Position numbers and translations under genes: made by a program. Of a stretch of 63,292 bases of DNA, positions 34,312-42,752 are shown in pieces. The stretch comes from Prevotella sp. GTDB taxonomy: Bacteria; Bacteroidota; Bacteroidia; Bacteroidales; Bacteroidaceae. How positions within the stretch are numbered: position 1 is the first letter of the stretch; each line of letters starts with the position of its first letter. The notes below the pieces were generated by a model that searched no databases, was not told where the DNA came from, and saw only the letters and a list, made by a program, of their open reading frames with translations. The stretch spans positions 1 to 63,292 of the forward strand of contig JAFVHN010000027.1 in the NCBI GenBank assembly GCA_017474515.1, given 5' to 3'.

Positions 34312-37300
34312 ATGACTATTGCAGAGCAACTTAAAAGTAGGATTCTCATTCTCGACGGTGCCATGGGCACCCGCATACAGGCCCTTGGCGTGGGGGCCGA
34401 CAGCTTCCATCGCGGACGCTTTGCGCAGTGGCCGGTGTCGCTGGCGGGCAACAACGACGTGCTGTGCCTTACCGCTCCCGACGTCATCAAGGACATCCAC
34501 CGCCGTTATGTGGAGGCCGGTGCCGACATCATCACCACCAACACCTTTTCGGCCAATCGCATCAGCCAGCAAGAATACCGCTGCGAGGACGTGGCGCGCG
34601 ACATGGCGCAGGCCGGTGCCCGCCTTGCCCGACAGGTGGCCGATGAATTTATAAATATAAAAAAGGTGTGGGTGGCCGGGTCGATGGGACCCACGTCGAA
34701 GTCGCTCTCGCTGGCCTCCGACATGAGCCGTCCGGCCCAGCGTGCCGTCAGTTTCGACGAGATGGCCTCGGCCTACGGCGAGCAGGCGGAAGCCCTCATT
34801 GCGGGCGGTGCCGACATGCTTCTATTGGAGACCTGCTTCGACGCCCTGAACACCAAGGCGGCGCTCTATGCCGTCAGCCGGCTCAACGAACGGCTGGGGC
34901 GCGTGGTGCCGGTCATGGTGTCGGCAACCATCAACGACCGCAGCGGGCGAACATTGACCGGGCAGACGCTGGAGGCATTCTATATCAGCATCTGCCATTA
35001 CCCGGGACTTGTGAGCTTTGGACTGAACTGTTCGTTCGGCGTAAAGGAACTGCGGCCTTTTGCCGAACAGCTGGCACGCCGCGTCGGGGTGGCCCTCAGT
35101 CTGCATCCCAATGCCGGACTGCCCAACGAAATGGGTGAATATGAGGAGTTGCCCGAGGTGACCGCCTCGTATCTGCGCCAGATGGCCGACGGCGGGCTGC
35201 TGAACATTGCCGGCGGATGTTGCGGAACGGATGAACGCCACATACGCGCTATCAGTGAGGCCCTGAACGGCATTGCTCCGAGGCACATTCCCGAAAAGAA
35301 CCACCAGTTGTGGGTGTCGGGACTGGAACCCGTGCTCATCGACCGCGAGGCGGCCAACTTCACCAATGTGGGCGAGCGCACCAACGTGGCCGGCTCGCGG
35401 AAGTTTGCTCGCCTGATAGCCTCGAAACAATACGACGAGGCCCTTGGCGTGGCACGCCAGCAGATAGAAGGCGGCGCGGCGGTCATCGACATCAACATGG
35501 ACGATGCCATGCTCGACAGCCGCGAGGAAATGCAGACCTTCCTGCGATATATTGCCAACGACCCCGCCGTGGGGCGCAGTGCATTGATGATTGACTCCAG
35601 CGACTGGCCAACGCTCGTGGCCGGACTGAAGAACGCCCAGGGGAAGTGCATCGTCAACTCCATCAGCCTGAAGAACGGCGACGGCGATTTCATGGAAAAA
35701 GCCCGCGAACTGCGCCGCTTGGGCGCCGCCGTCGTGGTGATGGCCTTCGACGAGGAAGGTCAGGCTACCACATACGAACGAAAGACGGAAATTGCCCGCC
35801 GCGCATATCGTTTGCTGACGGACATGGGCTTCCCGCCCGAGGAAATCATTTTGGATGTTAATATCCTGTCTGTGGGAACGGGTGTCAGCGAGCACCGCGA
35901 CTATGGGCGCGACTTCATCCGTGCCGTGGGCTGGATAAAGCAGAACCTGCCCTTTGCCAAGACGAGCGGAGGCGTCAGCAACCTGTCGTTTGCCTTCCGT
36001 GGCAACAACACGGTGCGCGAGGCCATGCACTCGGCTTTCCTCTACCATGCCATCCGCGCCGGACTCGACATGGCCATTGTCAATCCCTCCATGCTCCAGG
36101 TTTACGACAGCATTGAGCCGAACCTTTTGCAGGCCGTTGAGGATGTCGTTCTCAACACCGGCGACGAGGCCACCGAAAAACTTATTGCGCTGGCCGCCAC
36201 CGTTCAGAAAGGCTCGTCGGCAGAGAAAAATTCCGACGGGCAGTCGGGCTCCTGGCGAAGCGAAAACATAGAAAAGAGGCTGGACTACGCGCTGAGCAGC
36301 GGGTTGAGCGACTATCTGCCGGAAGACATTCCCGAGGCGTTGAAATGCTATGGCAACGACCCCGTGCGCGTCATTGAGGAACCGCTGATGAAGGCCTTGG
36401 AGCATGTGGGACAGCTGTTTGGTGAAGGAAAAATGTTCCTGCCGCAGGTGGTGAAATCGGCAAAGGTGATGAAAGATGCCGTGGCCCTGTTGCAACCTTA
36501 TATGGAAAAGGGCAGGGCGGGGCAGAACACGCGCCCTGTGGTGATAACGGCCACTGCCAACGGCGACGTTCACGACATCGGGAAGAACATTGTCGGCATT
36601 GTGCTGGGATGCAATGGCTTCGACGTCCGCGACCTCGGCGTAATGGTGCCCGCCGACACCATTTTGCAAGAAACATTGAGGCTGAAACCCTGCATGGTGG
36701 GCATCAGCGGGCTGATTACGCCCTCGTTGAAAGAAATGGAACTGTTGTGCCGCCTGTTTCAGCAACACCGGTTGCATGTGCCCATCGTGGTGGGCGGCGC
36801 TACAACATCTGCCCTTCACACCGCCGTGCGCCTGGCGCCTCTTTACGACGGACTGGTGGTTCATGGCGGCGATGCCTCGCAGACTTCCCTTTTGGCCAAG
36901 CGACTGCTGACGGCTCCCGAAGAAACGGAACGTCAGATTCGTGCCGAGCAGCAACAAATTCGCGATGCCTATAGCGAGCACCACTCCGAACTTACACCCT
37001 ACGAGGAGGCCAACCGGCGGGGAACGCCCGAGAGAGCCGAAGCAAGGGAGTTTTTCCAACACATCAGTTTGCCGAAAGGCCCGTTGCTCACTTCCCGTTT
37101 CCTTCCGGTGGCCGACGTTGCCGAATACATTGACTGGCGTATGTTCCTGTTGTTCTGGGGATTTAAGGGCGAGACGTTGCAACAACAGTTGGTCAACCCC
37201 GAGGCCGCACGCATGCTCAGCGAGGGCAGGCAATGGTTGCGGGAGGCCATTGAAGCCGACAATATCTACTTGCGCGGCCTGTTGCAATTTGAAGATGCCT

Positions 37301-37854
37301 GCCGCCAGGGAAACGACATTTTTTTGGCCGACGGACAACGCCTCCCCATGTTGCGTAGTCAGAGCGCGGCCGGACATTGCCGGTGTGTGGCCGACTTTTT
37401 CGACGAGAAGCAACCGCGTCCGATCGGACTTTTTACCATTGCCGCCAGCATGAAGACACAGGCCACCGACGATACTACGCGGCTGATGGGGCATGCCCTT
37501 TGTGCACGCCTGGCCGAGGCCGCCGCGGAATGGATGCAATCATCGGTTGTCAATGGCCAACTATCGGTAAACAACATTCTCCGTGTGGCCTTCGGTTATG
37601 CCACCTGTCCCGACCACTCGCTCAAGCGCATTGTCTTCGACCGGCTGGATGCAGAAACTTTGTTGGATGTCATGCTGACCGACCGCTATTCCATTCAGCC
37701 CTCAACCGCCATTTGCGGACTGTTCATCATCCATCCTGACGCCCGCTATTTCCCCGTGGGCATGATAGACCGCATTCAGCTGGCCGACTACTGCCTCCGC
37801 CGTGGCATCACCACGGAAGAAGGCGAGCACCTGTTGTCGAAATATGTAAAATAG
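34312..37854 (+). CDS. metH: Cobalamin-dependent methionine synthase
   Basis: An 1180-residue four-domain enzyme that transfers the methyl of 5-methyl-THF to homocysteine through cobalamin. Residues of about 1-325: homocysteine domain with Zn ligands C240, C303, C304 ('NIAGGCCGTDERH'). About 350-610: pterin domain ('NFTNVGERTNVAGS'). About 640-880: B12 cap and binding domain with lower ligand H754 in 'DVHDIGKNIVG'. About 890-1180: reactivation domain with the S-adenosylmethionine motif 'RVAFGYATCPDH'. It is slightly shorter than E. coli MetH (1227). A loop just before that motif reads 'SSVVNGQLSVNN', resembling a translated intergenic repeat. metF follows. Confidence 0.96.
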   Translation: MTIAEQLKSRILILDGAMGTRIQALGVGADSFHRGRFAQWPVSLAGNNDVLCLTAPDVIKDIHRRYVEAGADIITTNTFSANRISQQEYRCEDVARDMAQAGARLARQVADEFINIKKVWVAGSMGPTSKSLSLASDMSRPAQRAVSFDEMASAYGEQAEALIAGGADMLLLETCFDALNTKAALYAVSRLNERLGRVVPVMVSATINDRSGRTLTGQTLEAFYISICHYPGLVSFGLNCSFGVKELRPFAEQLARRVGVALSLHPNAGLPNEMGEYEELPEVTASYLRQMADGGLLNIAGGCCGTDERHIRAISEALNGIAPRHIPEKNHQLWVSGLEPVLIDREAANFTNVGERTNVAGSRKFARLIASKQYDEALGVARQQIEGGAAVIDINMDDAMLDSREEMQTFLRYIANDPAVGRSALMIDSSDWPTLVAGLKNAQGKCIVNSISLKNGDGDFMEKARELRRLGAAVVVMAFDEEGQATTYERKTEIARRAYRLLTDMGFPPEEIILDVNILSVGTGVSEHRDYGRDFIRAVGWIKQNLPFAKTSGGVSNLSFAFRGNNTVREAMHSAFLYHAIRAGLDMAIVNPSMLQVYDSIEPNLLQAVEDVVLNTGDEATEKLIALAATVQKGSSAEKNSDGQSGSWRSENIEKRLDYALSSGLSDYLPEDIPEALKCYGNDPVRVIEEPLMKALEHVGQLFGEGKMFLPQVVKSAKVMKDAVALLQPYMEKGRAGQNTRPVVITATANGDVHDIGKNIVGIVLGCNGFDVRDLGVMVPADTILQETLRLKPCMVGISGLITPSLKEMELLCRLFQQHRLHVPIVVGGATTSALHTAVRLAPLYDGLVVHGGDASQTSLLAKRLLTAPEETERQIRAEQQQIRDAYSEHHSELTPYEEANRRGTPERAEAREFFQHISLPKGPLLTSRFLPVADVAEYIDWRMFLLFWGFKGETLQQQLVNPEAARMLSEGRQWLREAIEADNIYLRGLLQFEDACRQGNDIFLADGQRLPMLRSQSAAGHCRCVADFFDEKQPRPIGLFTIAASMKTQATDDTTRLMGHALCARLAEAAAEWMQSSVVNGQLSVNNILRVAFGYATCPDHSLKRIVFDRLDAETLLDVMLTDRYSIQPSTAICGLFIIHPDARYFPVGMIDRIQLADYCLRRGITTEEGEHLLSKYVK

Positions 37855-37922
37855 AATTTTAAAGTGATGAGACATGAGTTCCAAACTATGAGCAACCTCA
37901 TGCCTCGTCACTTATACCTCAA

Positions 37923-38894
37923 ATGAAATTTCCCATGTCCAAAGTAGCAGATTTACTCCGAAAGAACGAAAAGCCCTTTGCCAGTTTTGAGTTGGTGCCG
38001 CCCCTGAAGGGAAGCGACGTCAGCCGTCTTTACGACAGCCTGGACCCGCTGATGCAATTCCACCCGCCGTTTATCAACATCACCTGCCATCGCGATGAGG
38101 TGGAATACGTGTCCAATCCCGACGGCACCTACACGAAAATGACGCTTACCAAACGTCCCGGCACGGTGGCCGTGGTGGCCGCCATCATGCGCCGTTACCC
38201 ACAGTTGGAGATTGTGCCGCACGTCATTTGCGGCGGCGCCTCACGGTCGCGGGTGGAGAGCGAACTGCTCGACCTCCACTTCCTCGGCATCCGTAATGTG
38301 GTGGCCCTGCGCGGCGATGCCATTCCCGGACAACGCTATTTCATTCCCGAGGCCGACGGCTTTTCGCATACCGACGAGCTGGTGGCCATGATCAACCGCC
38401 TGAACCACGGCCAGTACCTCGACCCGACGGTAAGGAACGGGTTGCCCACCGACTTCTGCGTGGGCGTGGCCGCCTATCCCGAGAAACATTTTGAGGCACC
38501 CAACCTTGACGTTGACATTGAGTACCTGAAACGCAAGGTGGAGGCCGGAGCCGACTACATCGTCACGCAGATGGTTTTCGACAACGAGCCTTTCTACCGT
38601 TTCCGCGACCGTCTGGTTGCCGCCGGCATCACCGTTCCCGTGGTTCCCGGCCTGAAGCCCATTTCGAAACTACGCCAGACGGACCTGTTGCCCCGCGCCT
38701 TCCACATCGACATTCCGCAACCGCTGGTAAGCCGTTTGCGGCAGGCACGGACGGAGGACGATGCCTACCAGGTGGGCATTGAATGGGCCATAGAACAAAG
38801 CCGCGACCTGCTAAGCCACGGCGTGCCGGCCATTCACTACTACACGATGTCGAAGACCGACAATATCTGCCAGATAGTGAAAACCTCTTTTTAA
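37923..38894 (+). CDS. metF: 5,10-methylenetetrahydrofolate reductase
   Basis: A 323-residue flavoprotein of the MetF family that reduces 5,10-methylene-THF to 5-methyl-THF, the methyl donor for MetH. The N-terminal 'ASFELVPPLKG' holds the catalytic Glu; 'NITCHRDE', 'HVICGGASRSRVESEL' and 'GADYIVTQMVFD' are family motifs in a TIM barrel. The ATG at 37935 (MSKVADLLRKNEKPF) fits relatives better than the one at 37923, which adds four residues. It lies 68 bases after metH and probably shares its transcript. Confidence 0.94.
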   Translation: MKFPMSKVADLLRKNEKPFASFELVPPLKGSDVSRLYDSLDPLMQFHPPFINITCHRDEVEYVSNPDGTYTKMTLTKRPGTVAVVAAIMRRYPQLEIVPHVICGGASRSRVESELLDLHFLGIRNVVALRGDAIPGQRYFIPEADGFSHTDELVAMINRLNHGQYLDPTVRNGLPTDFCVGVAAYPEKHFEAPNLDVDIEYLKRKVEAGADYIVTQMVFDNEPFYRFRDRLVAAGITVPVVPGLKPISKLRQTDLLPRAFHIDIPQPLVSRLRQARTEDDAYQVGIEWAIEQSRDLLSHGVPAIHYYTMSKTDNICQIVKTSF

Positions 38895-38977
38895 GTGAAA
38901 AGTGAGCCCCCTCTAATCCCCCCTTGGGGGGAGACGTATGGCCCAAGGCTCTCCTCATAATTCATAACTCATAACTT
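38893..38977. repeat. Composite short intergenic repeats after metF
   Basis: In order: GTGAAAAGTGA, a C/G-rich string (CCCCCTCTAATCCCCCC then TTGGGGGGAGACGTATGGCCC), and AATTCATAACTCATAACT. The same three classes recur at 53803-54098 and 61641-61885. Confidence 0.7.
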
Positions 38978-39017
38978 AAAAATGGCATCTTAGTTCGCGA
39001 ACTAAGATGCCATTTTT
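38978..39017. terminator. Perfect 40-bp palindrome ending two converging genes
   Basis: 20-bp arms meet without a loop around TTCGCGAA; the outer bases are AAAAA and TTTTT, giving a T run in both directions. It includes the last codons and stop (39002-39004) of the hexosaminidase gene. Confidence 0.85.
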
Positions 39018-40159
39018 AGTTTCAGAATACGGCGTACGCTTTGGTTGATGCGTTCCTCGGGGATGACACCTGTTTCCACGGCCTTCACCACGGCATCAAA
39101 AGCCTCGATGAAGTTCCTCGGCCCGAGCACGATGTCCACGCCGGCCTGTATGCTGCCCACGGCAGCCTCGGCGCTGGTGAACTGCTGCGTGATGGCCCCC
39201 ATCTCCATGGCGTCGGTGATGATGATGTTCTGGTAGCCCAGTTCACCACGAAGTTTGTCTTGTAGAATGACGGACGAGAGCGTTGAGGGAATGTCGCTTC
39301 CCGTCACTTTGGGCGCGCCGACATGGGCGGTCATAATCAGCTGGCAGCCCCATTGTATGCCGGCTTTGAAAGTCACCATCTCGCATTGTAGCATCTCTTG
39401 CCACGTTTTTTGCGTGCTGGCATAGCCGTAGTGAGTGTCGGCCTTGGTGTCGCCGTGGCCGGGGAAATGCTTGATGCAGCCCGTGACGCCGGCATCCTTC
39501 AGGCCCTGCAGGTAGTTCACCACCATCGGCGCGGCCACCGCCGGGTCGTCAGAGAAGGCGCGGTCGCCGATGACGATGTTTTCGGGGTTGGTGTTCACGT
39601 CGGCCACCGGCGCGAAGTCGATGTCGAAGCCGTATTTCGAGAGATACGATCCGATGACATTTCCGGCGTGGTAGGCATTGTTAGGGTCGCCCGTTTTCCC
39701 TATTTCGCCCATTGGTTCTACCACCTCCACGTTGAAGTTGCTGTTTTTTGCTATGCGTGCAATGCGTCCACCCTCCTCGTCGATGCACAGCAGCGGGTGC
39801 CCGTTGAGCGTGCGGATGTCGGAGATAAGTCTCGCCAGTTGCGACTCGTTGTTAATGTTCCAAGCGTAGAGGATAATGCCGCCGACGGGATATTTGGTGT
39901 TCACGCCCCTGACGACGTTGTTCACATCATACATGGGATTTTCCTGAAGGTCGGCGTAGGTGTTCCAGTGAATGGTGGTGTCGAGCGATTCCATGCGCAC
40001 ATAAAACATCTGCCCAACCTTTTCGCGTAATGTCATTTGCCGCAACTGGGCCTCCACCTCGTCGGCGGGTGCCGAACTGGGGTCATCGTCTCTACAAGAA
40101 GTCATCAAGAGGCCGCAGGTAAGGATGGCGGCGAACATCCATAAAAGATTCTTTTTCAT
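39002..40159 (-). CDS. Glycoside hydrolase family 3 beta-N-acetylhexosaminidase-like lipoprotein
   Basis: A 385-residue protein starting at the ATG at 40159, with lipobox 'LLMTSC' (Cys22), so probably anchored to a membrane. It has the NagZ-type GH3 signature 'KHFPGHGDTKADTHYG' (from 230), with the His/Asp pair that acts as acid/base, 'LLCIDEEGGRIARI' for substrate binding and the nucleophile D316 in 'IITDAMEMGAI'. It removes terminal N-acetylglucosamine from glycans or muropeptides. Classic NagZ is cytoplasmic; the lipoprotein signal suggests a periplasmic or surface role. The stop lies inside a 40-bp palindrome. Confidence 0.92.
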   Translation of the reverse strand: MKKNLLWMFAAILTCGLLMTSCRDDDPSSAPADEVEAQLRQMTLREKVGQMFYVRMESLDTTIHWNTYADLQENPMYDVNNVVRGVNTKYPVGGIILYAWNINNESQLARLISDIRTLNGHPLLCIDEEGGRIARIAKNSNFNVEVVEPMGEIGKTGDPNNAYHAGNVIGSYLSKYGFDIDFAPVADVNTNPENIVIGDRAFSDDPAVAAPMVVNYLQGLKDAGVTGCIKHFPGHGDTKADTHYGYASTQKTWQEMLQCEMVTFKAGIQWGCQLIMTAHVGAPKVTGSDIPSTLSSVILQDKLRGELGYQNIIITDAMEMGAITQQFTSAEAAVGSIQAGVDIVLGPRNFIEAFDAVVKAVETGVIPEERINQSVRRILKLKMAS

Positions 40160-40179
40160 TTTATTTTTGATTTGAGCGT

Positions 40180-40188
40180 GCAAAATTA
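40180..40188 (-). promoter_or_regulatory. Promoter -7 element of the GH3 gene
   Basis: TAATTTTGC on the minus strand, 20 bases upstream of the ATG at 40159. Confidence 0.6.
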
Positions 40189-40345
40189 CTGATTTTTGGA
40201 GAAACAAAAGCAGATTGCCGGATAATAGTAAGAAAAAACTCCTGAAACTCCAAGAAGTTGAGCAAATGAGACACTTGAATCAATGATAAAGAAGGCTGGT
40301 GTAAGGTGCTTACTTTTGTAAATGAAAAGAAAAACGGGCATTTTT

Positions 40346-40377
40346 TTTGCGTTTTGTTCGTTTTTTCGTAACTTTGC
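40346..40377 (+). promoter_or_regulatory. Promoter of the fructan-locus regulator
   Basis: TTTG at 40346-40349, a 19-base spacer and TAACTTTGC at 40369-40377. It implies a leader of about 210 bases before the ATG at 40592, unusually long here, containing a 10-codon open frame (ATG at 40398). In the 432-base gap 40160-40591 I see no other gene. Confidence 0.65.
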
Positions 40378-40591
40378 ACTGCAAAGGAGTTGTCGTAATG
40401 AAGCGCAAAACTTTGGAACGGGAACCATAGAAAAAAACTATTCTCCTAATGAGGGCTTCCCTGTGTAAATATTGTGAAACCAGGATGTTATTTGGCTGCA
40501 ACAATGTTGCGGCATAGAAGACAAAACAGAGAGGGCTCTTCCGGGTGTTTGTGCGTAATTGCGCAATGATACAAAAGAATGTCTTTGAAAT

Positions 40592-42145
40592 ATGCGAAAG
40601 AGTTTATTTTTTATTTTCATCATAGCGGCTGCATTGGCTTCTTGTTCTCCGGGCAAGGTGAAATATCGTATTGGCGTTTCACAGTGCTCAGAGGATATTT
40701 GGCGCGAGAAGCAGAACGCCGAGCTGCGCATGGGAGCTTATTTCCATGACAACGTGGAACTGAAGTTCGCGGCGGCCTACGATAGCGACGAGCGGCAGGT
40801 GCAACAGATTGACAGCCTGGTAAATGAAGGCATCGACCTGCTCATTGTCGCCCCCAACCAGGTGATGACCATCTCGCCCGCCATCGACCGTGCCTACGAC
40901 AACGGCATCCCCGTCATAGTGTTCGAGCGCAAAACCAGTTCCCAGAAATTCACCGCTTTCATCAGTGCCGACAACTACGAGATGGGCCATGTGATGGGCG
41001 AATACATCGTGAGCCGCCTTCATGGGAACGGTAACGTATTGGAAATTAAAGGCTTGGCCGGCTCGTCGCCCGCCATTGAAAGGCATAACGGCTTCATGGA
41101 CGCCCTCAAAAGTGCCCCCGGCATCAAGGTGGTGGGCTCGTTGCAAGGCGACTGGACGGAGCCCACGGCCTACGAGACCACGCGCCAGTGGCTCGCTGGC
41201 CATCAGGGCGAGCGCGTGGACTTGGTGTTTGGCGCCAACGACCGCACCGCGATGGGCGCAAGAAAGGCGTTGGGAGACGGCCCCCTCTATTGCGGCATCG
41301 ACGGCCTTCCCGGCAAGAACGGCGGCATACAGTTGGTGCGCGACTCCTTGCTCGACGCATCGTATATTTATCCCACCCACGGCGACCAGCTGCTCGATTT
41401 GGCGTTCAGCATCCTGGAGGGCCAGCCCTATCAGAAGGAGACGATGCTGATGTCGGCCATCGTTACCCGCGACAATGCCAAGGTGCTTTACATGCAGAGC
41501 GAGGAAATCATGCACCAGGCCAACCGCCTGGACCTTTTGCACGAAAAGGCCGACACCTATCTGCGCGAGCTCGATACGCAGCGCGTGGTCAGCTGGCTGG
41601 CCCTCGGCATCATCGGCCTGATGATAGTGGTGTTCGTGCTTTTCTACCTCTATCATCTTCGCAAGATTGCCTTGCAGCGCGAGCGCGTTGTCAGCACCTT
41701 GTGGAATATGGAGAAATCTTCTGCCGAAACCCCCGAAGTGGCGGAAGTGGCGGCTTCCAATCCCGTTCCGGCTTCCGAGCCCAAGTCCGAGGAGGATGTT
41801 GCCCAGCCCGAGAGCGACGGCAATGCCGCCGGCTCGCTCTTTATCGCCCGTTTCCGCGAAGCCGTGGAGGCACGGTTGGACAATAGCGACCTTAGCGTTG
41901 ACGACCTGGCGGCCGACATGAACCTCAGTCGTGTGCAACTTTACCGCAAAGTGAAGTCTGTCACCGGTTTTTCGCCCGTGGAATTATTGCGGACAGCCCG
42001 TCTGAGCCGTGCCTACCAGCTGCTGCTCACCACCGACAAGAGCGTTAGCGAAGTGGCCTACGCCGTCGGCTTCACCGCCCCCAGCTATTTCACCAAGTGC
42101 TTCAAGGAGGAATACGGCATGGTGCCCGGCGACGTGCGCAAATAA
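40592..42145 (+). CDS. Transmembrane regulator: periplasmic sugar-binding domain joined to AraC-type DNA-binding domain
   Basis: A 517-residue single polypeptide. Residues 1-18: signal or anchor ('FIIAAALASC'). About 24-310: type-1 periplasmic binding fold of the ribose/fructose-binding kind ('YRIGVSQCSEDIWR', 'VAPNQ', 'NGIPVIVFERK', 'NGFMDAL', 'GANDRTAMGA'). 333-354: one membrane helix. 355-414: charged, Pro/Glu-rich cytoplasmic linker. 415-517: two helix-turn-helix motifs of the AraC family ('LSVDDLAADMNLSRVQLYRKV', 'SVSEVAYAVGF'). There is no histidine kinase or receiver. Sits 607 bases upstream of susC, in the place of the hybrid two-component fructose sensor of B. thetaiotaomicron. Probably detects fructose and activates the locus. 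Confidence 0.9.
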   Translation: MRKSLFFIFIIAAALASCSPGKVKYRIGVSQCSEDIWREKQNAELRMGAYFHDNVELKFAAAYDSDERQVQQIDSLVNEGIDLLIVAPNQVMTISPAIDRAYDNGIPVIVFERKTSSQKFTAFISADNYEMGHVMGEYIVSRLHGNGNVLEIKGLAGSSPAIERHNGFMDALKSAPGIKVVGSLQGDWTEPTAYETTRQWLAGHQGERVDLVFGANDRTAMGARKALGDGPLYCGIDGLPGKNGGIQLVRDSLLDASYIYPTHGDQLLDLAFSILEGQPYQKETMLMSAIVTRDNAKVLYMQSEEIMHQANRLDLLHEKADTYLRELDTQRVVSWLALGIIGLMIVVFVLFYLYHLRKIALQRERVVSTLWNMEKSSAETPEVAEVAASNPVPASEPKSEEDVAQPESDGNAAGSLFIARFREAVEARLDNSDLSVDDLAADMNLSRVQLYRKVKSVTGFSPVELLRTARLSRAYQLLLTTDKSVSEVAYAVGFTAPSYFTKCFKEEYGMVPGDVRK

Positions 42146-42320
42146 CGGCATTTTTCTTTTTTTTTCTGAATTTCAGGAGTTCAGAAACAGTGCCGGCGGC
42201 CGTCCATTTCCTTTTTTCCCATTTCCCCTTTCCCTTTTTTCGAGGTGGCCGCGCCGAAAAGCACTGTCTTTTTGTACTTTCGAAGGCGCTATCCACTTAG
42301 TCCTGCCCTGACTCTTTTTG

Positions 42321-42432
42321 CATCCGACTGCAGTCCAGACCGCATCCGACTGCAGTCCAAACCGCATCCGACTGCAGTCCAAACCGCATCCGACTGCAGT
42401 CCAAACCGCAAAACGACTGCAGTCGGATGCGG
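42321..42432. repeat. Four 22-bp tandem repeats followed by an inverted partial copy
   Basis: The unit CATCCGACTGCAGTCCAAACCG occurs at 42321-42342 (one change), 42343-42364, 42365-42386 and 42387-42408. An inverted copy, CGACTGCAGTCGGATGCGG, follows at 42414-42432 and can pair with any unit. It lies between the regulator and susC. There are no spacers, so this is not a CRISPR array. No similar string was seen elsewhere in the window. Confidence 0.9.
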
Positions 42433-42620
42433 CTTGGACTGGCTGGATATGCCGTTTCGGGTGCCGAGTAAGTGTGTTTTTACATATAATCTGTCGGAAT
42501 TTGGCATCGGCAAATTGTTTGAGAAAGTGTATTTTTTACAAATATTTTTTCACCGTACGCCCCCTTCTCTTCAATCATCAAAGCCCCCAAGAGGGCGTTT
42601 CCAATAAAAATAATCGTTCA

Positions 42621-42679
42621 TTTCATGTAATTTTTGTTTCATGTAACATATTTTTTACGTGACGAACGATATTTTTACG
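42621..42679 (+). promoter_or_regulatory. Candidate operator region for the fructan regulator
   Basis: Two pairs of direct repeats lie just upstream of the susC promoter: TTTCATGTAA at 42621-42630 and 42637-42646 (16-base period), and TTTTTACG at 42652-42659 and 42672-42679 (20-base period). An ATCGTTC/GAACGAT inverted pair surrounds part of it. Tandem direct half-sites upstream of the -33 position are typical of AraC-family activators. Binding is inference. Confidence 0.5.
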
Positions 42680-42699
42680 CCTTTGGGGGCGATAGTTCG

Positions 42700-42708
42700 T
42701 ACTTTTGC
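42700..42708 (+). promoter_or_regulatory. susC promoter -7 element
   Basis: TACTTTTGC, 44 bases before the susC ATG. The -33 region lacks a well-placed TTTG, as expected for an activator-dependent promoter. Confidence 0.6.
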
Positions 42709-42752
42709 GACAAATTCGTGAAAACATAGTATTAACTAAAAACGTAAAGCAA

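Noticed and set aside
34822-37539. 905-codon open frame antisense to metH
   Set aside because: Shadow of metH codon bias; no recognisable domain.
40398-40430. 10-codon leader peptide before the fructan regulator
   Set aside because: Too short to support; no repeated regulatory codons or attenuator hairpin seen.
42321-42432. Possible CRISPR array
   Set aside because: The repeats are directly adjacent with no unique spacers and no cas gene is present.
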